A stretch of 25,213 nt of DNA from Erythrobacter sp. UBA1916. GTDB lineage: Bacteria > Pseudomonadota > Alphaproteobacteria > Sphingomonadales > Sphingomonadaceae. Shown here piece after piece: positions 1-9,602 of this stretch; the first letter of the stretch is position 1; the number at the start of each line of letters is the position of its first letter. The stretch spans positions 122,427 to 147,639 of the forward strand of contig DDFY01000030.1 in the NCBI GenBank assembly GCA_002337385.1, written 5' to 3'. Below the pieces are notes generated by a model that worked only from the letters and a program-made list of their open reading frames with translations, ran no database searches and was not told the DNA's origin. Made by a program: the position numbers and the translations under genes.

Positions 1-447
1 CTCGGCGGCCACGGCGACACCATGGTGCCCGTGCTCTCGTACTCCACCATCAGCGGCATCCCCGTGCCCGACCTTGCCAAGATCAAGGGCGTGGACGCGA
101 GCCGTCTCGACGAGATCGTCAAGCGCACGCGCGGCGGCGGCGGCGAGATCGTCGGCCTGCTGAAGACCGGCTCGGCTTACTATGCGCCCGCCACCTCGGC
201 GATCGCGATGGCCGAAGCCTACCTCGGCGACCAGAAGCGCATCCTGCCCTGCGCCGCCTATGTCGAAGGCAAGTACGGCGTTGACGGCCTCTATGTCGGT
301 GTGCCCGCCGTGATCGGCGCTGGCGGCATCGAGGACGTGGTCGAAATCGAGCTGTCGGACGAAGAGGCCGCGAACCTCAAGGTCTCGGTCGACGCGGTCG
401 AAGAGCTGCTCGTGGCCTGTAAGGGGCTTGAGCCCTCGCTGGCGTAG
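1..447 (+). CDS. mdh: Malate dehydrogenase, C-terminal part (5' end outside window)
   Basis: The reading frame is open from base 1, so the gene begins before the window. The 148 residues seen are the C-terminal part of an LDH-like malate dehydrogenase, a family of about 320 residues. It interconverts malate and oxaloacetate with NAD in the TCA cycle. The window opens on LGGHGDTMVP, which carries the catalytic histidine of the family. It is followed by the helical substrate-domain region and the typical C-terminal stretch (AAYVEGKYGVDGLYVGVP, then a VEIELSDEE-like segment). The ATG at 22 is internal, not a start. A hairpin terminator follows at once, so mdh probably ends its own transcript although TCA genes continue downstream. 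The family call is firm. Confidence 0.96.
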   Translation, partial: LGGHGDTMVPVLSYSTISGIPVPDLAKIKGVDASRLDEIVKRTRGGGGEIVGLLKTGSAYYAPATSAIAMAEAYLGDQKRILPCAAYVEGKYGVDGLYVGVPAVIGAGGIEDVVEIELSDEEAANLKVSVDAVEELLVACKGLEPSLA

Positions 448-457
448 GATTGAAAGC

Positions 458-491
458 AGCCGCCCCGACACAGGTCTGGGCGGCTTCTTTT
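458..491 (+). terminator. Intrinsic terminator after mdh
   Basis: A perfect 8-bp stem, AGCCGCCC (458-465) with GGGCGGCT (478-485), has a 12-nt loop and runs into TTCTTTT. It begins about 10 nt after the mdh stop. This is a standard Rho-independent layout and separates mdh from sucD, so sucD should have its own promoter within 492-558. I see no convincing -35/-10 pair there. Confidence 0.85.
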
Positions 492-558
492 CCAGACAAC
501 TGCATACAAGATTCATCCTCTCTCGACGTGGGATGACGATCAAGAAAAGGCTGAACGC

Positions 559-1449
559 ATGTCCATCCTCATCAACAAAGACACCAAGGTCATCACCCAG
601 GGGATGACCGGCAACACCGGCACCTTCCACACCCAGCAGGCGCTGGACTACGGCACGCAGATGGTCGCGGGCGTCACCCCCGGTAAGGGCGGCACCACGC
701 ACCTCGGCCTGCCCAACTTCGACACCGTGAAGGAAGCCAAGGCCGAAACCGGCGCCACCGCTTCGGTGATCTACGTTCCGCCGCCATTCGCCGCGGATTC
801 GATCCTCGAAGCCATCGAGGCCGAGATCGAACTGATCGTCTGCATCACCGAGGGCGTTCCCGTGCTCGACATGGTGCGCGTGAAGCGTGCCCTGACCGAC
901 AGCAAGAGCCGCCTGATCGGCCCGAACTGCCCCGGCGTGCTCACCCCCGGCGAGTGCAAGATCGGCATCATGCCCGGCTCGATCTTCTCCAAGGGCAGCG
1001 TCGGCGTCGTGTCGCGCTCGGGCACCCTGACCTACGAAGCCGTGCACCAGACCACCGCGGTCGGCCTCGGCCAGACCACGGCTGTCGGCATCGGCGGCGA
1101 CCCGGTCAACGGCACCAACTTCATCGACGTGCTCGACCTGTTCCTGTCGGACGACGAGACCAAGTCGATCATCATGATCGGCGAAATCGGTGGCTCGGCT
1201 GAAGAAGAAGCCGCCGAATTCCTCAAGCAGGAAGCTGCCAAGGGTCGCAAGAAGCCGGTCGTCGGCTTCATCGCCGGACGCACGGCCCCTCCGGGCCGCC
1301 GCATGGGCCATGCAGGGGCCATCGTTTCGGGCGGCCAGGGCGGCGCGGAAGACAAGATCGCTGCGATGGAAGACGCGGGCATCCGCGTCAGCCCCTCGCC
1401 GAGCGAGCTCGGTATTACTTTGGATGCCCTGCTCAAGGAACTCGCCTGA
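559..1449 (+). CDS. sucD: Succinyl-CoA synthetase alpha subunit
   Basis: This 296-residue protein matches the family length. With the SucC beta subunit it converts succinyl-CoA to succinate with formation of ATP or GTP. The N-terminal CoA-binding Rossmann domain shows GMTGNTGTFH near residue 15 and VTPGKGG. The phosphorylated active-site histidine is H251 in the GHAGAIVSGG motif of the C-terminal flavodoxin-like domain. The ATG at 559 is preceded by AAGG at 547-550. The gene is followed after 18 nt by sucA, which suggests one transcript. The partner sucC is not upstream between mdh and sucD, where many alphaproteobacteria carry it, so the beta subunit must come from elsewhere in the genome. 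Confidence 0.97.
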   Translation: MSILINKDTKVITQGMTGNTGTFHTQQALDYGTQMVAGVTPGKGGTTHLGLPNFDTVKEAKAETGATASVIYVPPPFAADSILEAIEAEIELIVCITEGVPVLDMVRVKRALTDSKSRLIGPNCPGVLTPGECKIGIMPGSIFSKGSVGVVSRSGTLTYEAVHQTTAVGLGQTTAVGIGGDPVNGTNFIDVLDLFLSDDETKSIIMIGEIGGSAEEEAAEFLKQEAAKGRKKPVVGFIAGRTAPPGRRMGHAGAIVSGGQGGAEDKIAAMEDAGIRVSPSPSELGITLDALLKELA

Positions 1450-1467
1450 GTTTTACCCGTAAGGGTT

Positions 1468-4341
1468 ATGGTTGACGAAGAGCTTAGTGAAAGTCCTGCC
1501 ATGGGTAATGAACCGCTGAATTTTCTTCCCGAAATGCCCGACCAGGGCGCGGCCCAGGCAGGGCCAAGCTGGGCTAATCCGCGCTGGCCGCTAGCCGACG
1601 ACGGCAGCGACCTGACCGCTGGCCTCGACCCGACAGCGATGAAGCTGTCGGTCGAGAAGGCGGCCAAGAGCGCGGGCAAACCGGCCGATCCCAAGTCGAT
1701 CGAGGCCGCGGCCAAGGATTCGATCGAGGCGATGATGCTGATCCGGCATTATCGCGTGCGCGGGCACATGGCCGCGACGCTCGATCCGCTTGGCCTCACC
1801 CACCGCGACAAGGAAGAAGAGCTGTCGCTCGCCGCCCACGGCTTTGCCGGGCGCGAGGATCAGGAAGTCTATGTCGGCGGCGCATTCGGGTTCGAATGGG
1901 TCAAGGTTGGCGACCTGTATAAGGCGCTGCGCAAGACCTACTGCGGCAACGTCGGCCTCGAATACATGCACATTGCCGACACCAGCGAGCGGCGATTCCT
2001 GCAAGAGCGGTTCGAAAGCCCGGAAGAGACGATCCAGTTCACGCCCGAGGGCAAGAAGGCGATCCTTCAGGCGGTGATCCGCGGCGAAGAATACGAGAAG
2101 TATCTCGGCAAGAAATACGTCGGCACCAAGCGCTTCGGGCTTGATGGCGGCGAAGCGATGATCCCGGCGCTTGAAGCGGTCATCAAGTATGGCGGCTCCA
2201 CCGGCGTGCGCGAGATCATCTACGGCATGGCCCACCGCGGCCGTCTCAACGTGCTCGCGAACGTGATGGCCAAGCCCTACAAGGTCATCTTCCACGAGTT
2301 CTCGGGCGGCAGCGCCAACCCCGACGATGTCGGCGGCTCTGGCGATGTGAAGTATCACCTCGGCACCAGCACCGACCGCGAGTTCGACGGCATCAAGGTG
2401 CACATGAGCCTCGTGCCCAACCCTTCGCACCTCGAAACGGTCGATCCGATCGTGCTCGGCAAGACGCGTGCGCAGCAGGCCATCCACGACGATATCGGCG
2501 TACACCAGAAGGTGCTGCCGGTGCTGATCCACGGCGATGCGGCCTTCGCGGGCCAGGGCGTGGTGTGGGAGTGCTTCGGCCTCTCGGGCGTGCGCGGCTA
2601 TGACACCGGCGGCTGCATCCACTTCGTGATCAACAACCAGATCGGCTTCACCACCAGCCCCAAGTTCGCACGCAACTCGCCCTACCCGAGCGATGTCGCC
2701 AAGGGCGTGCAGGCCCCGATCCTGCACGTGAACGGCGACGATCCCGAGGCCGTGACCTTCGCCTGCAAGCTGGCGGTGGAATATCGCCAGAAGTTCAAGC
2801 GGGATATCGTGATCGACATGTGGTGCTATCGCCGCTTCGGTCACAACGAGGGTGACGAACCGATGTTCACCCAGCCGCTGATGTATTCGGCGATCAAGAA
2901 GCATCCGCGTGTGTCGGAAGTCTATTCCGAGCGGCTGAAGAACGAAGGCGTGATCGAGGGCGGCACCGCAGCCACCATGCGCGCCGACTTCACCAAGCAA
3001 CTCGACGAGGAGTTCGAGGCCGGGCAAAGCTACAAGCCGAACGAGGCGGACTGGTTCGCCGGTCGCTGGAGCGGCCTGCACAAGCCCGCCGATCCCGAAC
3101 ACGCGCGCCGCAACATCGACACCGCGATCGACAAGAAGCTGTTCGACCATCTCGGCCGCACGCTCACCACCGTCCCTGACGATGTGACGATCCACAAGAC
3201 GCTGCAACGCGTGCTCGATGCCAAGCGCGAGATGTTCGAGACCGGCAAGGGCTTTGACTGGGCCACCGCCGAGGCGCTCGCTTTCGGCAGCCTTGTCACC
3301 GAAGGGTTCGGCGTGCGTCTGTCGGGTCAGGATTCGGGCCGCGGCACCTTCAGTCAGCGCCACGCGATCTGGATCGACCAGAAGAGCGAGGCCAAGTACG
3401 TCCCGCTGTCCGAGCTGCCGCACGGCAAGTTCGAGGTCTACGATTCCACGCTCAGCGAATATGGCGTGCTCGGGTTCGAATATGGCTTTGCCATGGCCGA
3501 CCCCAAGACGCTGGTGCTGTGGGAAGCGCAGTTCGGCGATTTCGCCAACGGCGCGCAGATCATCATCGACCAGTATATTGCCGCCGCCGAAGCCAAGTGG
3601 CTGCGCGCCAACGGCCTCGTGCTGCTGCTGCCGCACGGGTTCGAGGGGCAGGGTCCGGAGCATAGCTCGGCGCGTCTCGAACGCTTCCTGCAGCTGTGCG
3701 CGAACGACAATATCCAGGTCTGCAACATCACCAGCCCGGCCAACTACTTCCACGTGCTGCGCCGGCAGATGCTGCGTCCGTTCCGCAAGCCGCTCATCAT
3801 CATGACCCCCAAGTCGCTGCTGCGTCACCCGATGGCCAAGAGCGACGAGGACAAGTTCACCGGCGAGGGGCACTTCATGCGCATCCTCTCCGACAAGAAG
3901 CAGGTCGAGGACAAGAAGGTGCGCCGTCTCGTGCTGTGCTCGGGCAAGGTCGCCTATGACCTGATGGCCAAGCGCGACGAGGAAAAGGTCGAGGACGTCT
4001 CGATCGTCCGCATCGAGCAGCTTTATCCCTTCCCCGGCGAACCGCTGGCCGTGCGCATGCAGCGCATGACCAACCTCGAAGAAGTGGTCTGGTGTCAGGA
4101 AGAGCCGAAGAACAACGGATCGTGGTTCTTCGTCGAGAGCCAGATCGAAGAGGCGCTGACCGCCGCCGGGCACAAGGGCATGCGGCCCAGCTATGCCGGG
4201 CGCGAAGTGGCTGCCTCACCCGCCACCGGCTATGCCAAGCGCCACCAGGCGCAGCAGGAAGCGCTGGTGTCGGTCGCCCTGGGACTTTCCGAGCGCGGCA
4301 AGACTGCAGCAGAATACGCCGAAAAGCGCGGCGCCAACTAG
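1468..4341 (+). CDS. sucA: 2-oxoglutarate dehydrogenase E1 component
   Basis: This 957-residue thiamine-diphosphate enzyme decarboxylates 2-oxoglutarate and succinylates the E2 lipoyl group. The N-terminal E1-binding region is followed by GMAHRGRLNVL (about 253-263, active-site His256). The ThDP/Mg motif starts at GD (356-357) and ends at NNQ (389-391). The transketolase-like pyrimidine-binding part carries SQRHA (629-633) and EYGVLGFEYG. The start is uncertain. The ATG at 1468 has AAGGG only 2 nt upstream, which is too close for a good ribosome binding site. The in-frame ATG at 1501 would give a protein beginning MGNEPLNF, which looks like a natural start for this family, but its upstream GTGAAAG is weak. 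The gene lies between sucD and sucB with 18-nt gaps. Confidence 0.97.
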   Translation: MVDEELSESPAMGNEPLNFLPEMPDQGAAQAGPSWANPRWPLADDGSDLTAGLDPTAMKLSVEKAAKSAGKPADPKSIEAAAKDSIEAMMLIRHYRVRGHMAATLDPLGLTHRDKEEELSLAAHGFAGREDQEVYVGGAFGFEWVKVGDLYKALRKTYCGNVGLEYMHIADTSERRFLQERFESPEETIQFTPEGKKAILQAVIRGEEYEKYLGKKYVGTKRFGLDGGEAMIPALEAVIKYGGSTGVREIIYGMAHRGRLNVLANVMAKPYKVIFHEFSGGSANPDDVGGSGDVKYHLGTSTDREFDGIKVHMSLVPNPSHLETVDPIVLGKTRAQQAIHDDIGVHQKVLPVLIHGDAAFAGQGVVWECFGLSGVRGYDTGGCIHFVINNQIGFTTSPKFARNSPYPSDVAKGVQAPILHVNGDDPEAVTFACKLAVEYRQKFKRDIVIDMWCYRRFGHNEGDEPMFTQPLMYSAIKKHPRVSEVYSERLKNEGVIEGGTAATMRADFTKQLDEEFEAGQSYKPNEADWFAGRWSGLHKPADPEHARRNIDTAIDKKLFDHLGRTLTTVPDDVTIHKTLQRVLDAKREMFETGKGFDWATAEALAFGSLVTEGFGVRLSGQDSGRGTFSQRHAIWIDQKSEAKYVPLSELPHGKFEVYDSTLSEYGVLGFEYGFAMADPKTLVLWEAQFGDFANGAQIIIDQYIAAAEAKWLRANGLVLLLPHGFEGQGPEHSSARLERFLQLCANDNIQVCNITSPANYFHVLRRQMLRPFRKPLIIMTPKSLLRHPMAKSDEDKFTGEGHFMRILSDKKQVEDKKVRRLVLCSGKVAYDLMAKRDEEKVEDVSIVRIEQLYPFPGEPLAVRMQRMTNLEEVVWCQEEPKNNGSWFFVESQIEEALTAAGHKGMRPSYAGREVAASPATGYAKRHQAQQEALVSVALGLSERGKTAAEYAEKRGAN

Positions 4342-4359
4342 GCTGAGAGACAAGAGATC

Positions 4360-5595
4360 ATGACCATCGAAGTCAAAGTGCCCGTGCTGGGCGAAAGCGT
4401 TACCGAAGCAACCGTGGGTGAATGGCTCAAGCAGCCCGGCGATGCCGTGGCGCAGGACGAGCCGATCGCCAGCCTCGAGACCGACAAGGTCGCCATCGAA
4501 GTGCCCTCGCCGGTTGATGGCGTGATGGGCGATCACGTGGTCGCCGTGGGCGATACGGTGGAAGTCGGCGCGGTGATCGCGACCGTTTCCGAAGGCGGCA
4601 GCGGCGCGGCTCCCTCGCCTTCGCCCACCCCGGCTCCGGCGGCGAAGGCTGACGAAGCGCCCGCCGAGAAGGCCAGCGAAAGCGAAGTGGCCTCGCTGCC
4701 CGACGATGCGCCGACCATGTCGCCCGCCGTGCGCCGCGCTGTGCTCGAAGCGGGTCTCGACCCGACCACGATCAAGGGCACCGGCAAGGACGGCCGCCTG
4801 ACCAAGGAAGACGTTGTGGCTGCGGCCAAGGCCAAGTCGGGCGGCGCTGCGCCTGCTCAGGCTGCCTCCGCCCCGGCGCCTGCTGCAGGCGGCGAGCGCA
4901 AGGAAGAGCGCGTGAAGATGACGCGCCTGCGTCAGACCATCGCCAAGCGCCTCAAGAGCGCGCAGGACACCGCCGCGCTGCTCACCACCTTCAACGACGT
5001 CGATATGACGGCGGTGATCGAGGCGCGCGAGAAGTACAAGGACGTGTTCGCCAAGAAGCACGGCGTGAAGCTCGGCTTTATGTCGTTCTTCTCGAAGGCC
5101 TCGGTGCTGGCGCTCAAGACCTTCCCCTCGGTCAATGCGCAGATCGATGGCGATGAAATCGTCTACTACGACTATGTCGATATCTCGGTGGCCGTTTCGG
5201 CGCCCAACGGCCTCGTGGTGCCGGTGGTGCGCGATGTCGACCAGCTGAGCTTTGCCGGCATCGAGAAGGCCATCGCCGAATATGGCGCCAAGGCCAAGGA
5301 CGGCACGCTGACCATGGACGAGATGAAGGGCGGCACCTTCACCATCTCCAACGGCGGTGTGTTCGGCGGTCTGATGTCGACCCCGATCATCAATCCCCCG
5401 CAGAGCGCCGTGCTCGGCCTGCACCGGATCGAGGACCGCCCGGTGGTCCGCAACGGCGAGATCGTGATCCGCCCGATGATGTACATCGCGCTGTCCTACG
5501 ATCACCGCATCATCGATGGCCGCGAGGCCGTCACCGCGCTGAAGACGATCAAGGAAGCGATCGAGGATCCGACCCGGCTGCTGATCGACTTGTAA
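4360..5595 (+). CDS. sucB: 2-oxoglutarate dehydrogenase E2 (dihydrolipoyl succinyltransferase)
   Basis: This 411-residue E2 core transfers succinyl groups from lipoyl-lysine to CoA. It has one lipoyl domain (about 1-78) with the lipoylated lysine in ETDKVAIE (K43). A Pro/Ala/Glu-rich linker follows, then the peripheral-subunit binding domain (about 118-156, SPAVRRAVLEAG...GKDGRLTKEDV). A second Ala/Pro linker leads to the catalytic acyltransferase domain from about 185. The catalytic motif DHRIIDG holds H382 and D386 near the C terminus. One lipoyl domain is usual for SucB and argues against pyruvate dehydrogenase E2, as does the sucA neighbour. Translation starts at the ATG at 4360, 18 nt after sucA. 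Confidence 0.97.
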   Translation: MTIEVKVPVLGESVTEATVGEWLKQPGDAVAQDEPIASLETDKVAIEVPSPVDGVMGDHVVAVGDTVEVGAVIATVSEGGSGAAPSPSPTPAPAAKADEAPAEKASESEVASLPDDAPTMSPAVRRAVLEAGLDPTTIKGTGKDGRLTKEDVVAAAKAKSGGAAPAQAASAPAPAAGGERKEERVKMTRLRQTIAKRLKSAQDTAALLTTFNDVDMTAVIEAREKYKDVFAKKHGVKLGFMSFFSKASVLALKTFPSVNAQIDGDEIVYYDYVDISVAVSAPNGLVVPVVRDVDQLSFAGIEKAIAEYGAKAKDGTLTMDEMKGGTFTISNGGVFGGLMSTPIINPPQSAVLGLHRIEDRPVVRNGEIVIRPMMYIALSYDHRIIDGREAVTALKTIKEAIEDPTRLLIDL

Positions 5596-5608
5596 GACCA
5601 CATCGCCC

Positions 5609-5635
5609 CCGTTCGGGCCGAGCTTGTCGAAGCCC
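5609..5635 (+). repeat. Short dispersed repeat, copy A (REP-like)
   Basis: The copy contains GAGCTTGTCGAAG (5620-5632), the exact reverse complement of the core in copy B at 5678-5690. Flanking bases of the two copies also match with a few substitutions. I recognise this core as a repeat common between genes in sphingomonad genomes (from memory, not searched). It lies 13 nt after the sucB stop codon. Confidence 0.7.
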
Positions 5636-5675
5636 TGCCCTTGTAACGGGAGCAGCAAGACCGAAGTAAGAGCAA

Positions 5676-5701
5676 TCCTTCGACAAGCTCAGGATGAGCG
5701 G
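5676..5701 (-). repeat. Short dispersed repeat, copy B (inverted)
   Basis: This is the inverted partner of the copy at 5609-5635. The 13-nt cores pair perfectly, so the transcript can fold a stem with a 45-nt loop between sucB and lpdA. The right edge supplies the first base of the GGAG (5700-5703) that serves as the lpdA ribosome binding site. It also contains an ATG (5694) in frame with lpdA. Confidence 0.7.
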
Positions 5702-5708
5702 AGTATAT

Positions 5709-7106
<1,398 letters not shown>

Positions 7107-7113
7107 TCCGGTG

Positions 7114-7153
7114 ACCGGGCTTAGCGAGCGACTTGCGGCCCGGTTGCTCTTTT
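7114..7153 (+). terminator. Intrinsic terminator after lpdA
   Basis: A perfect 7-bp stem, ACCGGGC (7114-7120) with GCCCGGT (7138-7144), has a 17-nt loop and is followed by TGCTCTTTT. It starts 8 nt after the lpdA stop and ends the TCA operon. Confidence 0.82.
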
Positions 7154-7262
7154 CCGCTCTGATGATGGCTTCGTGTGCGCTGGCCGGATCGCTGCTCGGC
7201 TTTGGCGCGGCCCCGATAATCGGCTAGGCTGTGGCGCTCACATGGCCACAAGGATCTCGCCG

Positions 7263-7829
7263 ATGACGATCTCAGCAACCGACCACAAGCACGCCGCCGC
7301 CGAGGTGCTCACCTTCTGGTTCGACGAGGTTCCCGCCGACAAGCGCTTTGCGCAAGACGACGCAATCGACCTGAAGATCGAACAGCGCTTCGGCCCGCTT
7401 CATGCCGAGCTGGCCGAGCACGTTCCGTCCGCCTGGCGCGAGCATCCGCACACCATGCTCGCCGCCATCGTGGTGCTTGACCAGTTCAGCCGCAACATGT
7501 TTCGCGACGATGGCCGCGCCTATGCGCAGGATGAAACAGCGCTGGCTCTCGCGCGCAAGGCGCTTCACAAGCATTTCGATATGGGAATGTCGAACGAGGA
7601 GAAGATGTTTCTCTACATGCCGTTCATGCATTCGGAACACCTTGCCGATGTCGAGCGCTCGATCACGCTGATGCACGCGGCCGGCCTTGCCGAGGGCGAA
7701 GAGTTCGCCCGCCGCCACGCCGCAGTCATCGCCCGCTTTGGCCGCTATCCCGCGCGTAACGAAGCGCTCGGCCGGGCGACGACCTCGGAAGAATATGCGT
7801 TTCTCGACGAGCACCCGATGGGCTTCTGA
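7263..7829 (+). CDS. DUF924 family protein
   Basis: This 188-residue protein has the DUF924 (YP_-type uncharacterised) hallmarks: VLTFWFDE near the N terminus, a WREHPHTMLAAIVVLDQFSRN block around residues 57-76, and a MFLYMPFMHSEHLADV block around 115-130. DUF924 proteins are predicted all-helical and soluble, and their biochemical role is not established. I chose the ATG at 7263 because AAGGA lies at 7250-7254. Upstream in-frame starts, such as the ATG at 7242, would include that site in the coding region. It is first in a run of four close + strand genes, one base ahead of the next. Confidence 0.9.
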   Translation: MTISATDHKHAAAEVLTFWFDEVPADKRFAQDDAIDLKIEQRFGPLHAELAEHVPSAWREHPHTMLAAIVVLDQFSRNMFRDDGRAYAQDETALALARKALHKHFDMGMSNEEKMFLYMPFMHSEHLADVERSITLMHAAGLAEGEEFARRHAAVIARFGRYPARNEALGRATTSEEYAFLDEHPMGF

Positions 7830-7830
7830 C

Positions 7831-8253
7831 ATGGCCGAGCTCTCCCCCTTCCACCTCGCCTTCCCCGTTCACGACCTTGCCGAAGCGCGCGCGTTCTGGG
7901 GCGGCGTGATCGGCTGCCCCGAGGGGCGCAGCTCGGACCACTGGGTCGACTTCGACTTCTTCGGCCACCAGATCGTCGCCCACCTCACGGGCAAGCGCGC
8001 CGATGCACACGAAAACCCGGTCGACGGGCACGGCGTGCCGGTGCCGCATTTCGGCCTCGTGCTGGACATGGAGCAATGGCAGAAGCTGGCCGACCGGCTC
8101 ACCGCGGCAGGCACTGAGTTCAAAATCGCGCCCTATATCCGCTTCAAGGGCGAGCCGGGCGAACAGGCGACGATGTTCTTCACCGATCCCTCGGGCAACG
8201 CCATCGAGATGAAGGCCTTTGCCGACCGCACAAAACTGTTCGCCACGAGCTAG
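7831..8253 (+). CDS. VOC superfamily (glyoxalase-fold) protein
   Basis: This 140-residue protein has the paired beta-alpha-beta-beta-beta layout of the vicinal oxygen chelate fold. The N-terminal module begins FHLAFPVHDLAEARAFW. The second module holds VPHFGLVLDMEQW and ends TDPSGNAIEMKAF. Candidate metal ligands are the first-strand His (FHLAF), the His of PHFG and the Glu of AIEMK, the usual positions for a metal-dependent VOC enzyme. The substrate cannot be told from sequence. It starts one base after the DUF924 stop, so the two are probably translationally coupled. The larger open frame reaching back to 7687 is overlap with the DUF924 gene, not coding. Confidence 0.88.
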   Translation: MAELSPFHLAFPVHDLAEARAFWGGVIGCPEGRSSDHWVDFDFFGHQIVAHLTGKRADAHENPVDGHGVPVPHFGLVLDMEQWQKLADRLTAAGTEFKIAPYIRFKGEPGEQATMFFTDPSGNAIEMKAFADRTKLFATS

Positions 8254-8276
8254 GCACTTCGTGTAGGCGCGCCGCC

Positions 8277-8975
8277 ATGGCTCGCCCTAACCTCATGCTG
8301 AAACTTGCGCGCTGGCACATCTGGCTTGGCTGGCTGGTCGGCGTGCCGGTGCTGATGTGGACCGTCACCGGCCTCGTGATGACGCTTTACCCCATTGAAG
8401 ACGTGCGCGGGGAGCACCTGCGCGCCGAGGCCCCGCTGATTGATCCGCGCGGGCTGGTCTTTCCCGCGGAAAGCTTGAACGAGGCGCGCGAAATCTCGCT
8501 TGTGCAGCAAGTCGATGGCCCCGCATGGCTTGTCACTGAGGCCGATGGCGGGCGCTATCGCTATTCTGCACGCAATGGCGAGGTGCTGCCCCCGCTGATC
8601 GAAAGCGAGGCACAGCGTGTGGCCGAGGCCGCCTATGAGGGCGACGGGACACTCGAAAGCGTGACCTATTTCCCCGCCGATGTCTCGCCGATGGACCTGC
8701 GCGCACCATTCGATGCCTGGCAGGCCCATTTCTCCGACGGCACCAACATCTATATGCGCTCGAGCACCGGCGAGGTCGTGGCCGTGCGCACGGGCTGGTG
8801 GCGGATTTACGACTTTATGTGGGGGCTGCACATCATGGACCTCGAAACCCGTGAAGACACCTCGCACCCGGTGCTGACGATCTTTGCCGCGCTCAGCGTG
8901 ATCGGCGCGCTGCTCGGCTGCGTGCTTATGTTCCGGCGGCGCAAGGCCAAGCTGCGTTCTGGGATGCGGACATGA
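8277..8975 (+). CDS. PepSY-type two-pass membrane protein
   Basis: This 232-residue protein has a hydrophobic segment at about 15-37 and a second at about 199-219, ending in a basic FRRRKAK cytoplasmic tail. A soluble region of roughly 160 residues, probably periplasmic, lies between them. It carries PepSY-like elements: RYRYSARNGEVLPP, then a SSTGEVVAVRT strand, then WWRIYDFMWGLHIMD. This resembles the PepSY-associated membrane family, some members of which take part in ferric-siderophore reduction. H14 and H185 flank the two membrane segments, but a haem role is only a guess. No strong ribosome binding site is visible, and a start at the ATG at 8295 is possible. Its stop overlaps the next start by 4 nt. 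Confidence 0.82.
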   Translation: MARPNLMLKLARWHIWLGWLVGVPVLMWTVTGLVMTLYPIEDVRGEHLRAEAPLIDPRGLVFPAESLNEAREISLVQQVDGPAWLVTEADGGRYRYSARNGEVLPPLIESEAQRVAEAAYEGDGTLESVTYFPADVSPMDLRAPFDAWQAHFSDGTNIYMRSSTGEVVAVRTGWWRIYDFMWGLHIMDLETREDTSHPVLTIFAALSVIGALLGCVLMFRRRKAKLRSGMRT

Positions 8976-9589
8976 TCGAACCTGTGCTCCCCCTGCTATC
9001 GCTCGGCGGAATCGCCGTCTTTGCGCTGTCGGGCGCCGTGGTGGCCGCGCAGCTTAACCAGACCTTCGTCACCGCCAGCTTCTTCGCCCTGCTCACCGGA
9101 GTCGGTGGCGGGTCGATCCGCGACGTGATGCTCGATGCGCCGGTGTTCTGGTTGATCGATCCGCTGGTCGCGCCGACGATCTTGCTGAGCGCAGCCGTCG
9201 TGTGGATCACCCCAGCGAGATGGTGGGAGGGCAAGTTGCTCGAATGGGCAGACGCTGCCGGGCTGGCCGCCTTCTCGGCGCTGGGCGCGGGCAAGGCGCT
9301 GGCCTATGGCGTCGAGCCAGTGCCAGCCATGATCCTCGGTGTGATAACGGGCTGTGCGGGCGGGATGCTGCGCGATGCGGTTGCGGGCGTGCCCTCGATC
9401 CTGATGCGGCCGGACCTCTATGTTACTCCGTCGGCCCTTGCCGCGACCACGGCTACCACACTGCTGCTGTGCGGAGTGGACGAATCGCTGGCGCTGCTCG
9501 CGGCTTCGGTCGTGGGATTTGCACTGCGCGGCGCCGCCATTGCCTGGAACCTGAAGCTGCCCGCCTATTCGCGCACAAGCGACGTCTGA
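8972..9589 (+). CDS. TRIC/UPF0126 family membrane protein
   Basis: This 205-residue, highly hydrophobic protein has the internal duplication of the UPF0126 (YadS/YicG-like) family. The family motif appears twice, as GVGGGSIRD (43-51) and GCAGGMLRD (127-135), each between membrane helices. About seven hydrophobic segments are visible. Bacterial homologues are described as trimeric intracellular cation channel-like proteins, but the physiological role here is unknown. The start overlaps the PepSY gene stop as ATGA, which implies coupled translation. It is the last + strand gene and converges with the - strand gene that ends 13 nt away, with no clear terminator between them. Confidence 0.92.
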   Translation: MIEPVLPLLSLGGIAVFALSGAVVAAQLNQTFVTASFFALLTGVGGGSIRDVMLDAPVFWLIDPLVAPTILLSAAVVWITPARWWEGKLLEWADAAGLAAFSALGAGKALAYGVEPVPAMILGVITGCAGGMLRDAVAGVPSILMRPDLYVTPSALAATTATTLLLCGVDESLALLAASVVGFALRGAAIAWNLKLPAYSRTSDV

Positions 9590-9602
9590 CGGCGGCAGAT
9601 GG

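Noticed and set aside
1591..4173. 860-codon open frame on the minus strand opposite sucA
   Set aside because: It mirrors sucA codon structure in a GC-rich genome. The product is His/Leu/Ala/Val-rich low complexity with no recognisable domain. The sense strand is clearly sucA.
7111..7227. Possible small hydrophobic peptide (GTG at 7111, or ATG at 7162, ending MMASCALAGSLLGFGAAPIIG)
   Set aside because: The longer form overlaps the lpdA terminator, no ribosome binding site precedes either start, and 21-38 residues of Ala/Gly/Leu arise easily in GC-rich DNA. It is worth revisiting only if conserved in relatives.
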